Numbered from the stretch's first letter, positions 23,835 through 34,500 are shown. The stretch is 64,000 bases of DNA from Ahaetulla prasina (GCF_028640845.1 NC_080540.1:233520794-233584793), one strand, 5' to 3'. Notes: generated by a model not told the origin, from the letters alone. A program made the numbers and translations.

Positions 23835-25557
23835 TTAAGCCAGCCCCGCGCGAATAAAAAGATGGGTCTTCAGTTCGCGACGAAATGTCCGAAGGTCAGG
23901 TATTTGACGTAAACCAGGGGGAAGCTCGTTCCAGAGTGGGAGCCCCACAGAAGGCCCTTCCCGTGGGGCCGCCAGCCGACATTGTTTGGCGGACGGCACC
24001 CTGAGAAGTCCCTCTCTATGGGAGCGTACGGGTCGGTGGGAGGCATGTGGTAGCAGCAGGCGGTCCCGTAAGTACCCAGGTCCTAAGCCATGGAGCGCTT
24101 TAAAGGTTGTAACCAACACCTTAAAGTGCACTCGAAAGGCCACAGGCAGCCAGTGCAGTCTGCGAGGAGCGGTGTTACATGGGAGCTACGGTAGCTCCTC
24201 TATCACCAGCAGCTGCATTCTGACTAACTGAAGCCTCCGAGTGCACTTCAAGGGGAGCCCCATGTAGAGAGCATTACAGTAATCCAAGCGAGAGGTAACG
24301 AGGGCATGAGTGACTGTGCATAAGGCATCCCGATCAAGGAAGGGGCGCAACTGCCGGACCAGGCGAACCTGGTAGAAGGCCCTCCTGGAGACGGCCGTCA
24401 AATGATCTTCAAACGACAGCCGATCATCCAGGAGGACGCCTAAGTTGCGCACCCTATCCTTTGGGGCCAATAACTCGCCTCCGACAGCCAGCCGCGGCTG
24501 CAGCTGACTGAATCGGGATGCCGGCATCCACAGCCACTCCGTCTTGGAGGATTAAGCTTGAGCCTGTTTCTCCCCATCCAGACCCGTCGGCTTCCAAACA
24601 CCGGGACAGCACTTCAACAACTTCATTGGGGTGGCCCGGGTGGAAAAGTACAGCTGAGTATCATCAGCGCACTGCTGGTATCTCACCCGAAACCACTGAT
24701 GATCTCACCCAACGGCTTCATGTAGATGTTGAACAACAGGGCGAGAGAATCGACCCTGCGGGACCCCACAAGTTAGGCCCCTCGTGGTCGACCTCTGCCC
24801 CCCCGTCAACACCCTCTGCGTCCGGTCGGAGGGAACGGGGGGGAGCCACCGATATACGGTGCCTCCCACTCCCAATCCCCCCAGCCGGCGCAGCAAGATA
24901 CCATGGTCGATGGTATCGAACGCCACCGAGAGGTCTAATAGGACCAGGGCAGAGGAATAACCCCTGTCCCTGGCCCTCCAGGGATCATCCACCAATGCGA
25001 CCAAAGCTGTCTCCGTGCTGTATCCGCCGGAAGCCGGACTGGAACGGATCTAGATAGACATCTTCATCCAGGTATTGGGGTAGCTGTCGCCACGGCACTC
25101 TCTACAACCTTCGCAACAAAGCGAAGGTTGAGACTGGGCGATAATTACCCAAAATAGCTGGGTCCAGGGAGGGCTTCTTAAGGAGGGGTCTCACCACCGC
25201 CTCTTTCAAGGCGGCAGGGAAAACCCCTTCCAATAAAGAAGCGTTGATAATCCTCTGGAGCCAGCCTCGTGTCACCGCCTGAGTGGCCAGTACCAGCCAG
25301 GAAGGGCACGGGTCCAGTAAACATGTCGTGCCGTGCAGCCTCCCCAACAACCTGTCGACGTCCTCGGGAGCCACAGGGTCAAACTCATCCCAAATGGACT
25401 CAACAAGGCGTGCCTCCTCTCCCTCGCTTGGATCATCCCAATTTCGGTCCAGACCGTCCCTCAGCTGAGCGATTTTATCGTATAGATAACCGCTAAACTC
25501 CTCGGCTCGTCCCTGCAACGGGTCATCCCGCACCTCCTGATGGAGGAGGCGGGTCAC
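23835..25557 (-). pseudogene. L2 ORF2 reverse transcriptase and C-terminal domain, frameshifted
   Basis: Fragments: IAQLRDGLDRNWDD to AILGNYRPVS (25557-25102); [26 protein letters not shown] (motif A) and LTCGVPQG (motif B start) in 25004-24705; motif C region destroyed near 24660-24700; RVRNLGVLLDDRLSFEDHL to CNALYMGLPL (24527-24186); FKALHGLGPGYLRDRLL to LKTHLF (24143-23835). At least four frame changes. Confidence 0.85.
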
Positions 25558-25731
25558 CCAAACAGGGCGGCCGGGCGGTTATCTGCCGGCGCAATGAGGG
25601 TGGAGGCGAAACGCCTCGCTTCCCTCATTGCCACTAGGTAGGTCCTAGAATAGGACCTAACTAGTGTCGATCAACCGGGCGACTGGACCTCCAGGTGCTC
25701 TCCAGGCGTCTTCTCTGGCGTTTCATCTCCC

Positions 25732-26838
25732 TCAGCCCCTCGGAGTACCAAGGGCCGGACGAGATCTCCGCCGGGTCAGAGGCGCAAAGGCACGACACGG
25801 TCCAAGGCCCGCCGCCTGTTCCCAGGCCGTGACCAGTTCCTCAGTCGTGCCGTGGGCCAGTTCCTCAGGAATGGCCCAAGCTCCGTCAGGAACCTCTCGG
25901 GGTCCATCAGGCGCCTGGGGCGGAACCACCGTATAGGTTCCGTCTCCCTGCGGTGGTGAATGGCGGTTCGGAAGTCTAGGCGAAGGAAAATGATCCGACC
26001 ATGACATTGGTTCTGTTACTAAATCATCTAACACCAGATCATTAAGCCACTGCCCAGAGATATAAATCAGATCCAGCGTGCCTCCCCCCGTGTGCGTAGG
26101 GCCATCATTTACTCGAATCAGGTCCAAGGCCGTCATGGAAGCCTGGAACTCCCGAGCTGCCGTCGATGACAAGCCAACTGATGGCAGGTTAAAATCCCCC
26201 ATGACTATAAGTCTGGGGGTTTCGACCGCCACAGCAGCGAGTACCTCCAACAGCTCAGGCAGGGCTGTGGTCACGTAGCAAGGAGCCAGGTACGCGATCA
26301 CCAAGCCCAACTGATTCCTATAGCCCCATCGCACATAGAGGGATTCACAGCCGGCAATCTGAGGAACAGTGGTCTCCCTCGGCTCTAGATCCTCCCTAAT
26401 GACAACCGCCACCCCCCCACCCCTACCTTGGACCCTCGGCTGATGGAATGCTCGGAAACCTGGCGGGCACATCTCGACAAGGGGGACCCCCCCCTCTGGG
26501 CCCAACCAGGTTTCCGTAATACCCATAAGGTCCGCGGACTCCCCCTGAATAAGATCACAAATCAGGGGGGCCTTATTAACCACGGACCGAGCATTACATA
26601 ACATCAGCCGAAGGTCCAAGCTCTGAGGATCATGGCCACCGAGGCAGGTCGGGACTGAGGGGCCGGGGCACGCGATCGCTCTCAAACATCGAACGCGTGC
26701 CCCCTCAACACGATACGGCCCCTCCCCCCCGCCATATCTGCCTCTCCCACTTACCGTACAGATTGAGTAACCCTCTAAACCTGGAACGTCCTCCCCCCCT
26801 GCCTTCAGACAAGATGGAATAGTGTCGCGAACTAGCAC
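25732..26838 (-). pseudogene. L2 ORF2 endonuclease domain (open for 368 codons)
   Basis: The APE-type endonuclease core is readable in order: LRLMLCNARSVVNK (about residue 77), DLMGITETWLGPEGG, GRGGGVAVVIRE, LYVRWGYRNQ, LIVMGDFNLPSVG and THTGGGTLDLIYISGQW. The last motif reads WSDHF, retaining the catalytic SDH. The frame breaks soon after (near 25980), where L2 normally continues LRLDF. Function in an active element: nicking target DNA to prime reverse transcription. Confidence 0.88.
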
Positions 26839-26880
26839 AGGGGCTGGATCCCTCCCCGGCGGGTTCTGACCCCCACCCGC

Positions 26881-27395
26881 ATGATACCTCCCGCCTACCA
26901 GCCATTTGGAAACCCACCCTTATCGACAAACGAGTCCCTAACATGAAGAATGATGCAAGACCCACACTCACGAGTGCTACACAGCATGTCACCACCACAC
27001 ATCCATGCGGAAAGCAAACTCAAACCCACACCGATGATGAAGCACGACCATGGACCAGAAGCCAGACCGCAGCTGCATCATTAGCCTCTTCACACCCCTC
27101 CAATCCATACATGCAGCAGACTGACACCCACCATGAAGATGTAGCACGACCACGAACGCGAAGCCAAACAACAGCAATGCAGCTCACCAACTCAAATCCC
27201 CCTGCATCTCAGACCAACCTGAGCACAACCAAGCCCCCCCCAAACAGAACACCCCCCCCATCCAATCAGAGCACAGCAAACCGCACCATCCAATCAGAGC
27301 ACAGCCAAACCCCCAACCAATCAGAACACACCTCCACCCAATCAGAACACAGCCAAGCTCCCAACCAATCAGTTCAAACCCCCACTAGCAGTTAA
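26881..27395 (+). pseudogene. Penelope ORF C-terminal low-complexity tail
   Basis: Continues the Penelope frame after the L2: AIWKPTLIDKRVPNMKND, then a T/S/P/Q/N-rich tail ending in NQSVQTPTSS and a TAA stop. Repeated NQSEH-type peptides reflect a 24-27-bp minisatellite (27262-27372). The tail is hydrophilic with no recognised fold. The inverted copy at 22570-22851 has the same tail with a different repeat number. Confidence 0.75.
27262..27372 (+). repeat. Coding minisatellite in Penelope tail
   Basis: Four to five diverged units built around 'CCAATCAGAACACAGCCAA'. The counterpart is at about 22630-22760 on the opposite strand. Confidence 0.85.
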
Positions 27396-27688
27396 AAGGA
27401 AGAAACAGCTGTGATCACACATTTCTCCTAGAGGCACAAAGCTGTAAACACCTAGCCTGAAGATGACAAATGGGATTTCGTCAAAACGTTGCCAAGAGAA
27501 AATAAAATAAAACCATTAAAACGTACATACATGCATGCAGTATAAACTCATTTGTTTTAAACAAAACCCTCTTATTACTTTGTTTCTTTCTAATGCCTTT
27601 TTGGCTTAATTGGATGATGAGTGCTATTATACCATTATGGTTGCATTGTAAAGGAAGGATTCTGGTTCAACACTTGACAGATTTTTTT

Positions 27689-27689
27689 C

Positions 27690-27776
<87 letters not shown>

Positions 27777-27796
27777 TTCCTCCCTCCCTCCCTCCC

Positions 27797-27880
<84 letters not shown>

Positions 27881-27882
27881 TC
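27689..27882. repeat. (CTTT)n microsatellite with central (CCCT)n
   Basis: About 22 CTTT units, about 5 CCCT units (27779-27798), then about 21 CTTT units. The 114-121-codon frames across it (LSFF repeats) are artefacts. Confidence 0.98.
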
Positions 27883-27908
27883 GCCTCCTCGTCCTCTTCC
27901 TTTAATGC

Positions 27909-27968
27909 TTTTAGAGAGGGCTGTAAAGCACTGTAAAGCGGTATATAAGTGTACGTGATATTGCTATT
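27909..27968 (+). mobile_element. SINE 3' end fragment (GCTATT-tailed family)
   Basis: 'TTTTAGAGAGGGCTGTAAAGC' ... 'GCGGTATATAAGTGTA' ... 'ATATTGCTATT' matches the 3' end of the SINE at 35318. Confidence 0.8.
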
Positions 27969-28589
27969 CATGTAAACCCCAAGAGTACTCTCAATTCTTC
28001 ACCCTGTAAAATATTTCCCCCCCCCAAAAAAGCTGCCTGGAGCACCTATTATAAACACAGGAGAGACTGTGTGAATTCTCTTGTAATCAATATTAAAACT
28101 AGAGGCAACCAAGAATTTGATATAAACTGGAGAGATCTCCTTAATATTTTAGTAGAACTGCAAAAAATGCAAAAGTGCAGCAGCAAAATGGGCACCTCCG
28201 CCCCCATATAAATTACCATAAATCAGCGCATATGCTTCAGTCACAGGGCTCAAAGCTTAGAGGCCCATTAAGGAAAAACCATATGTGCTGTTGTAATATC
28301 GGAACTGAATGGGCTGCAATTTAGAGTTTGGCAGTATTTTTGGATCAAACCTCTCCTTGCTTGGATTGGAGTTTGGGTATCTTCCTGGAACAACCTTTAT
28401 CCAGAAGAAAAGGGTTGGGGTACTAGCTGAAGAAGCACACAAAATGAAGAAATTCTTATTCTGTGCCAGAAAAAGATTCTAGAACTTTTGCTCCATGTGA
28501 TTCAGGATTATTCCTTCATCAAAGATAGCTTTATTTCTCTGAAGCTAGGTTGCCTCTAATGAAGGAATAATTAAAAAATGAATTGATCA
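27969..28589. other. Non-repetitive DNA, no gene seen
   Basis: No repeat family or exon recognised. Confidence 0.5.
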
Positions 28590-28840
28590 GCATGCAAGAA
28601 TTCAGATATTATTTATTTATTTATTTATTTATTCATATTTTTATACCGCCCTTCTCCGAAGACTCAGGGTGGTGTACAGCCAATAAAATGACAAGAATCC
28701 CCAAAAATTTAAAATACACTATCAAATTTAAAAAACTGATTCAATCGCTGTAACATTAAAATATTAGCTAAAATTTATCAAAACTAAAACCTAGGTAAAA
28801 CCCTATAAAAAACCCACTAAAATCCCCATACTAAAATCAA

Positions 28841-31800
28841 TCAGGCCAGCCCCGCTTGGTGAAAAAAGAAAGTCTTGAGCTCGCGCTTAAAGGTCCGGAG
28901 ATCAGGGAGGAGACGGAGTCCCACCAGCAGCTCATTCCATAAAGCCGGGGCCCCCACAGAGAACGCCCTTCCCCTGGGGGCAGCCAGCCGACATTGACTA
29001 GCCGACGGCACCCTAAGAAGACCCTTCCTGTGGGCGCACACTGGACGTATCGGACAATGGGAGGTAACTGTCGGCAGCAGGCGGTCCCATAAATACCCCG
29101 GTCCAATGCCATGGAGCGCTTTAAAGGTGATAACCATCACCTTGAAGCGCACCCGGAAGACCACCGGCAACCAATGCAGCCTACGCAGGAGGTGTTACAT
29201 GGGAGCTACGAGGAGCTCCCTCAATCCCCTGTGCGGCCGCATTCTGCACCAGTTGGAGCCTCCGGGTGCTCCTCAAGGGGAGCCCCATGTAGAGAGCATT
29301 GCAGTAATCCAGATGGGAAGTGACAAGGGCATGAGTGACCGTGCATAACGCGTCCCGGTCCAGGAAAGGGCGCAATTGGCAAATCAGGCGAACCTAATGA
29401 AAAGCTCCCCTGGCGACGGCTGTCAAATGGTCTTCTAAAGACAGCCGTGCATCCAGGAGAACGCCTAAATTGCGCACCGATTCCCTGGGGGCTAACGATT
29501 CGCCCCCCCCAGTCAGCGATGGAGTAAGCTGAGTGTGCCGGGACGCCGGCATCCACAGCCACTCCGTCTTGGATGGGTTGAGTCGGAGCCTGTTCGTCCC
29601 CATCCAGACCCAAACAGCCTCAAGACACTGAGTCATCACATCGACAGCTTCGTTGGGGTGGTTTGGGGTGGAGATGTACAATTGAGTGTCTTCAGCATAC
29701 AGCTGACAGCTCACCCCGAAACCACGGATGATCTCTCCCAGCGGCTTCATATAGATGTTGAACAAGAGGGGTGAGAGAATTGACCCCTGCGGCACCACAC
29801 AAGTGAGTTGCCTAGGGGTCGATCTCTGCCCCCCTGTCAACACCGTCTGCGAGCGGTCGGAGAGGTAGGAGGAGAACCACCGTAAAACGGTGCCTCCCAC
29901 CCCCAAGCCCTCCAACCGCCGCAGCAAGATACCATGGTCGATGGCATCGAACGCCGCTGATAGATCTAACAGGACAAGAACAGAGGAACAACCTCTGTCC
30001 CCTGCCCTCCAGAGATCATCAACCAACGCGACCAAAGCCGTCTCTGTGCTGTACCCAGGCCTGAAGCCGGACTGGCACGGGTTTAGATAAACAGTTTCTT
30101 CCAGGTACTGGGGGAGTTGCCAAGCCACCACACTCTCTACAACCTTCGCCAGAAAGCGAAGGTTGGAGACTGGATGATAATTAGCTAAAATAGCTGGGTC
30201 CAGGGAAGGCTTCTTAAGGAGGGGCCTCACCACCGCCTCTTTCAAGGCGGCTGGGAAGACTCCCTCCCTCAGAGAAGCGCTGATAATTCCCTGGAGCCAG
30301 CCTCATGCAGTACTAACCAGGAGGGACTCCGGTCCAATAAACATGTGGTGGCATTCAACCTCCCCAGTATCCTGTCCATGACATCGGGAGTCACAGGATT
30401 AAACTCAGCCCAAACAATGTTCTCAAGACGTGCCCGTGTCATCCCGTCCGGATCTACCCAATCCGAGTCCAACCCATCCCGGATCTGAGCGATTTTATCG
30501 TGCAGATAACTTCCAAATTCCTCAGCCCGACCTTGCAAGGGGTCCTCCCGAGTCCCCTGAAACAGAAGGGAGCGGGTCGCTCTAAACAAGGCAGCTGGGC
30601 GGTTATCTGCCGATGCTATAAGGGCGGCCAAGTATAGTTGCTTTGCCGTCCTTATTGCCACTAGATAGGTCTGAATGTGTGACCGTACTAGTGTTCGGTC
30701 AGATTCGGAGCGGCTGGCCCTCCAGGCGCTCTCTAGGTGTCTTCTCCGGCGCTTCATCTCTCTCAGCTTCTCAGTAAACCAAGGAGCTGGTCGAGAGCAG
30801 TGCCGGGTCAGAGGCCGCATCGGCACGACGCGATCCAAAGCCCCCGCCGCTGCCCTTTCCCAGGCGGCGGCGAGTTCCTCAGCCGAGCCGTGGGCCAGCT
30901 CCTCAGGAAATGGCCCAAGCTCCGTCAGGAACCAACTCGGGTCCATCAGGTGCCTGGGACGGAACCAGCAAACTGGCTCCATCTCCCTGCGGTGAGGGTC
31001 TGCGGTCTGAAAGTCCAGGCGAAGGAGAGAATGATCTGTCCATGGCAGGGGAGTAATGACTAAATCCCCCACATCCAGATCATTCAGCCACTGTCCCGAG
31101 ACAAAAATCAAGTCCAGCGTGTATCCCCCAATGTGTGTGGGACCATTCACTAACTGGGTCAGGTCCAAGGCTGCCATGGAGGCCATGAACTCCCGAGCTG
31201 ACGACGATGACTCACCTACTGACGGCAGATTGAAATCCCCCATGACCATAAGCCTGGGGGTATCAACTGCCGCCTCGGCTATCACGTCGAGCAGCTCGGG
31301 CAGGGCTGCTGTCACGTGGCAGGGAGCCAGGTATGTGACCAGTAAACCCATCTGTACCCCATGGCCCCACCGCACAAAGAGAGACTCACAGCCAGCTGTC
31401 TGCAGGACAGAGACCTCCCTCGGATCCAAACTTTCATTTATAATAACGGCAACCCCCCCACCCCTGCCTTGAACCCTCGGCTGATGAAATGCGTGGAAAC
31501 CCGGTGGGCACGTCTCGATGAGGGGAACACCCCCTTCTGTGCCCAACCAGGTCTCAGTAACGCCCATCAGGTCCGCACCCCCCTCCTGTATCAGATCTGA
31601 AATGAGGGGGGCCTTGTTAATAACGGACCTGGCGTTGCATAATATCAGTCGAAGGTCGCGGCCCTGAGGAGTCTGACCACTCGGGGAACAGGAAAAGGCA
31701 GCGGGACCGGAGCATGCAATCGCTTGTAAACAGCGCGTGCGCACTCCCTGAACATGATATGGTCCCCTCCTTCCGCCATATCTGCCCCTCCCATAAATTG

Positions 31801-32074
31801 TACCAATAGAATAATACTCTTGTCCAGGGGCTACAGTCACCCCCCCTAAATTATCCGAACCTATCTTCCTAACGCGAGCTCTAGCAAGGTCTGGCCCCCT
31901 CCCACACTCACCCACCCTCCCCTCCACCTTGGCCCTCCCTCCCCCTAAAAGCCCCTTAAAAAATTTAGTTAAAGAAACCCCTCTTTTCTGCATGCCACCT
32001 CTCGGGGTTCCAGAACCCGTCATTAAGGTAGGCCCTTGATAAAATAGAGGGCCATGCCCGCGAGAGAGGAGCAT
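28841..32074 (-). pseudogene. L2 ORF2: endonuclease, reverse transcriptase, C-terminal domain
   Basis: The minus-strand frame opens with ATG at 32074 and stays open for 601 codons. After a basic N-terminus the APE endonuclease follows: CNARS at residue 146, ETWLG 174, GRGGGVAV 203, GDFNLPSVG 279, and PWTDH with the catalytic DH at 347-348. A basic region (REMKRRRRHLE) links to the RT. A small deletion near 30300, after PSWLVL, shifts the frame; the RT resumes at 30245 for 283 codons with [14 protein letters not shown] (motif A), VPQGSILSPLLFNIYM (B) and YAEDTQLY (C). Motif C is normally YADD, so a catalytic Asp is replaced by Glu. A second shift near 29390 leads to the C-terminal part, ending LKTFFFHQAGLA at 28841. 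Confidence 0.88.
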
Positions 32075-32533
32075 CTCGCAGACCCAAGAGTTGTGCGGGT
32101 GAATATATCATAAAACCAAATAGCAGTCAGGGATCGGGGAGTCGTGCCCCAGCCAGTCCAAGGTAGTTTCTACAGTTCGGGTATCAAGATGAAAAGCCCT
32201 GAGGATGTTTTGCCAGCTAGGGAAGGATGTATCAAGGAACCAAACTGAAGACCAAAAAGATGTCCATCAGCCAGGCACAAGAGGAGCCACCCATTGGTCC
32301 AAAATGTTCTTGCCGTCAGTCCCGGGTCGAAGATAGAAATTTCACCGGACAGTCCACAAAAAGGGAACCAGCAATTCGACAATGGGTAACCAGAGACGTA
32401 GTTCAGCCCAGTCCGGGGGGGGGGCACGACGGCCATCGCTACCACCTCACTCCATCCCTCTCACCGACGGAGCGGGCCATCACAATCACCGCCGACTGTC
32501 GCCCCAACCCACCCCGAGCTGGGTACAAACAGG

Positions 32534-32791
32534 TCACCAAATTTCCCAGCTAAAGTTGACGATCAACAGCTCCCTAGGGTCCTGGGTGACGGATCCACTG
32601 CCCGACGTTCTCTCCTGGAGCTCAAGGTCACCAGGCTCCACATTCTCCGTCTCCAGGTTCACCAGGCCCTCCAGCGCGCAGCCGACCCGCAGCATGTCTC
32701 CGGCACTGCTCCTCCCGGTGCCCCCCCTCAACTCAGGGGGAAGGGGGGCGCCGCGATGGCCGCCGTTGTAATCGTTGCTCCTCTCCGCCAT
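32534..32791 (-). CDS. Possible short upstream ORF of the L2 (function unknown)
   Basis: An 85-codon frame starts MAERSNDYNGG just downstream (minus sense) of the monomer array and ends in NFSWEIW. It contains an acidic stretch (LETENVEPGDLELQE). It could be a remnant or short form of an L2 ORF1, or merely chance in GC-rich DNA. No domain recognised. Confidence 0.3.
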   Translation of the reverse strand: MAERSNDYNGGHRGAPLPPELRGGTGRSSAGDMLRVGCALEGLVNLETENVEPGDLELQERTSGSGSVTQDPRELLIVNFSWEIW

Positions 32792-33420
32792 CTCTCACCA
32801 GCGGAGGGGGCATCCGCTGCCGCCGCCACGACCACTGCCCACGCCGAGTCCAGCCAATGGCCAACCCGTCGACTCCGGCACTGCTCCTCCCAAAGCCCCC
32901 CCCGGAACACACCGGGGGGAGGGGGAGGGGAGCTGTCACTGTGGCCGCCGCTGCCACCCCCACTCCGCCGCTCTCACCAGCGGAGAGGGAGCCCAGCACC
33001 GCAGCCATGGCCACTGCCCATGCCCACGCCGAGCCGATCTAGGCCGAGCCAGCTGTCCCTCTCATCAAACATCCACTGGGACTCACGGGAGGGGGGGGGA
33101 CCGCCGCCGTGACCACCGCTGACACCCCCCACTCCGCCGCTCTCACCAGCGGAGGGGGAGCCTGGTGCCGCCACCGCCGGCCACGCCCACACCAGGCCAG
33201 GCCAAGCCGAACCACTGCTGTCCCTCCGGCGCTGCTCCTCCCGACGCCCCCCTCCCGGACACACCGGGGGGAGGGGGGGAGGGGGGGACCGCTGCTGCGA
33301 CCACCGCCGCCACCCCCACTCCGCCGCTCTCACCAGCGAAGAGGGAGCCCGGCGCTGCCACCGCGGCCGCCGCCCATGCTCACGTCAGGCCGAAGCCAAG
33401 TCGAGCAAGAAAGCTCTAAA
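32699..33420 (-). repeat. Tandem 5'-UTR monomers of the L2
   Basis: The block 'CTCTCACCAGCGGAG' recurs at about 32791, 32971, 33140 and 33327 (spacing about 180, 170 and 187 bp). Each is followed by a CCACTGCCCA(C/T)GCC(CA)-type segment, a 'GGCRCTGCTCCTCCC' segment, 'ACACCGGGGGGAGGGGG' and 'CCGCCGCTGCCACCCCCACTCCGCC'. Two units are complete, one shorter, and the ends partial. CpG-rich. Position and arrangement resemble the promoter monomers of rodent L1 5' UTRs. Confidence 0.85.
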
Positions 33421-33596
33421 CGCCACGGGACCATCTTCTCTACCGCCACTCCCCGGGCCTCCCGAACTGGACCTCCCTCACCCAACGGATGGCAGACTCA
33501 CCCCCAATAGAAACAGGGTAAGCAGACACTACAAACCATCTGAAGGGGAAGGCTAGAGGGGGAAAACGACCCCCCGATTCTCCTCCGCTCATTCAC

Positions 33597-33612
33597 CCGC
33601 CGCCATCTTGGC
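33597..33612 (-). promoter_or_regulatory. YY1-type motif at the L2 5' end
   Basis: The minus strand reads GCCAAGATGGCGGCGG at the very start of the element, matching the YY1 core (AAGATGGCGGC). In mammalian L1 a YY1 site at the same place sets accurate transcription initiation. Use here is inferred from sequence and position. Confidence 0.6.
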
Positions 33613-33629
33613 GCATGCATGTTCAGATA

Positions 33630-34130
33630 CAGGTAGTCCTTGACTTAAACCATTCGTTTAGTGACTGTTTGAACTTACAATGGTACTGAACAAAGTAACT
33701 AATGTCTGGTTTTCACATTTACAACTGTTGCAGCATCTCTATGGTCACGTGATCAAAATTGAGGCACTTGTTAACTTATTTTATTTTATTTATTTATTTG
33801 TCAATCATATATAAGATAACAGGTAAAAGTATAAACATAATTTGGATACATGAAAAGAGTAAGTAAAAAGGAATATTAGGACAGGGACGGTAGGTACGCA
33901 GGTGAACTTATGTGTTTGTGCATGTGTTTGTGACAATTGTACTGTCTCATGGCATGTGATCACCGTGTATAACTTTCCCAGCTGGCTTTTGACAAGCGGA
34001 CCCAATGGGGAATGCCAGATTTGCTTAACGACTGCATGACTCAGTTAATGGTGGCAAAAAAAGCTTATAAAATGAGATACAACTCATTTAACAACTACCT
34101 TGCTTAGCGATGTAAATTGAGGACTACCTA
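33630..34130. mobile_element. TA-flanked MITE family T1 carrying a nested LINE fragment
   Basis: Ends CAGGTAGTCCTTGACTTAAA and 'ATTGAGGACTACCTA', with TA on both sides (33628-33629 and 34131-34132). The MITE body is split by a LINE-B 3' fragment at about 33778-33908. Confidence 0.82.
33778..33908 (-). mobile_element. LINE-B 3' UTR fragment nested in a MITE
   Basis: Begins with reversed tail TTATTTATTTATTTGTCA and ends in 'GGGACGGTAGGTACGCAGGTG', the reverse of the LINE-B 3' UTR block 'cgtgcctaccgtccctg'. Confidence 0.78.
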
Positions 34131-34144
34131 TAGTTCTTTTCTTG

Positions 34145-34500
34145 GCACCATATAACATCTCAGGGGATGCCACAAAGAAGAGAGAGTCAAGCTGTTCTCC
34201 AAAGCACCTGAGGGTAGAACAAGAAGCAATGGGTGGAAACTAATCAAGGAAAGAAGCAACTTAGAACTAAAGACAAATTTCCTAATGGAACAATTAATCA
34301 GTGGAACTTGCCTCTGAACTTGCCTCCAGAAATTATAAATGCTCCAACACTGGAAGTTTTAAAGAAGAGATTGGACAACCATTTGTCTGAAATGGTATTA
34401 ATTTCCTGCTTAAGCAGGGAGTTGGACTAGAAGACCTCCAAGGTCCTTTCCAACTCTGTTGTTCTGTTCTGTTCTGTTCTGTTCTGTTCCTTTCCTTTCC
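34145..34500 (+). mobile_element. CR1 LINE 3' end
   Basis: Classical CR1 3' text: 'GGAAACTAATCAAGGAAAGA', 'CAATTAATCAGTGGAACTTG', 'GGAAGTTTTAAAGAAGAG', 'GGAGTTGGACTAGAAGACC', 'TCCAAGGTCCTTTCCAACTC'. The tail expands into (GTTCT)n and variants at 34461-34500. Last codons of ORF2 only, and 5'-truncated. Confidence 0.92.

Larger units (their letters stand above)
23625..26880 (-). mobile_element. 5'-truncated L2-type LINE inserted in Penelope element
   Basis: 3.26 kb. The plus strand begins with the tail (TTTATT)n and ATACCGCCCTTCTCCCGAAGG; the 5' end of the copy lies at 26880. The Penelope sequence is interrupted between AACAAACGAGAT and ATGATACCTCCC, with at most 2-3 bp shared (AT), so the TSD is very short or ambiguous. 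Confidence 0.9.
23186..27500 (+). mobile_element. Penelope-like element, plus-strand copy split by an L2
   Basis: The 5'-truncated copy begins at about 23186 (KVQDREQENGKALLPYIKGTTDR). It is interrupted at 23624/26881 by a minus-strand L2 and resumes with ATGATACCTCCCGCC. The uninterrupted order can be checked against the inverted copy near 23105-23140. It ends at about 27500 just after the 'CAAAACGTTGCCAAGAG' terminal block. The RT core lies upstream of the truncation and is missing. Confidence 0.85.
28609..33612 (-). mobile_element. Probably full-length L2-type LINE
   Basis: About 5.0 kb. 3' end at 28609 (tail (TTTATT)n, then ATACCGCCCTTCTCC); 5' end at 33612 in GCCAAGATGGCGGCGGGTG. Imperfect direct repeats GCATGCAAGAATTCAGATA (28590-28608) and GCATGCATGTTCAGATA (33613-33629) are a probable TSD. 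It contains a CpG-rich 5' region with tandem units, one long ORF2-type frame with full endonuclease, RT and C-terminal region, and a 3' UTR. The RT has defects, so it is probably inactive. Confidence 0.88.

Noticed and set aside
26943..27395. 150-codon T/P/Q-rich frame as a host secreted or mucin-like gene
   Set aside because: It is the C-terminal tail of the Penelope frame, present also in the inverted copy at 22570-22851.
27593..27971. 114-121-codon open frames (LSFF and KKER repeats)
   Set aside because: Translation of the CTTT microsatellite on both strands.
32400..33612. CpG-rich block resembling a host gene promoter
   Set aside because: It is the 5' region of the L2 element on the minus strand, with tandem monomers leading into L2 ORF2.
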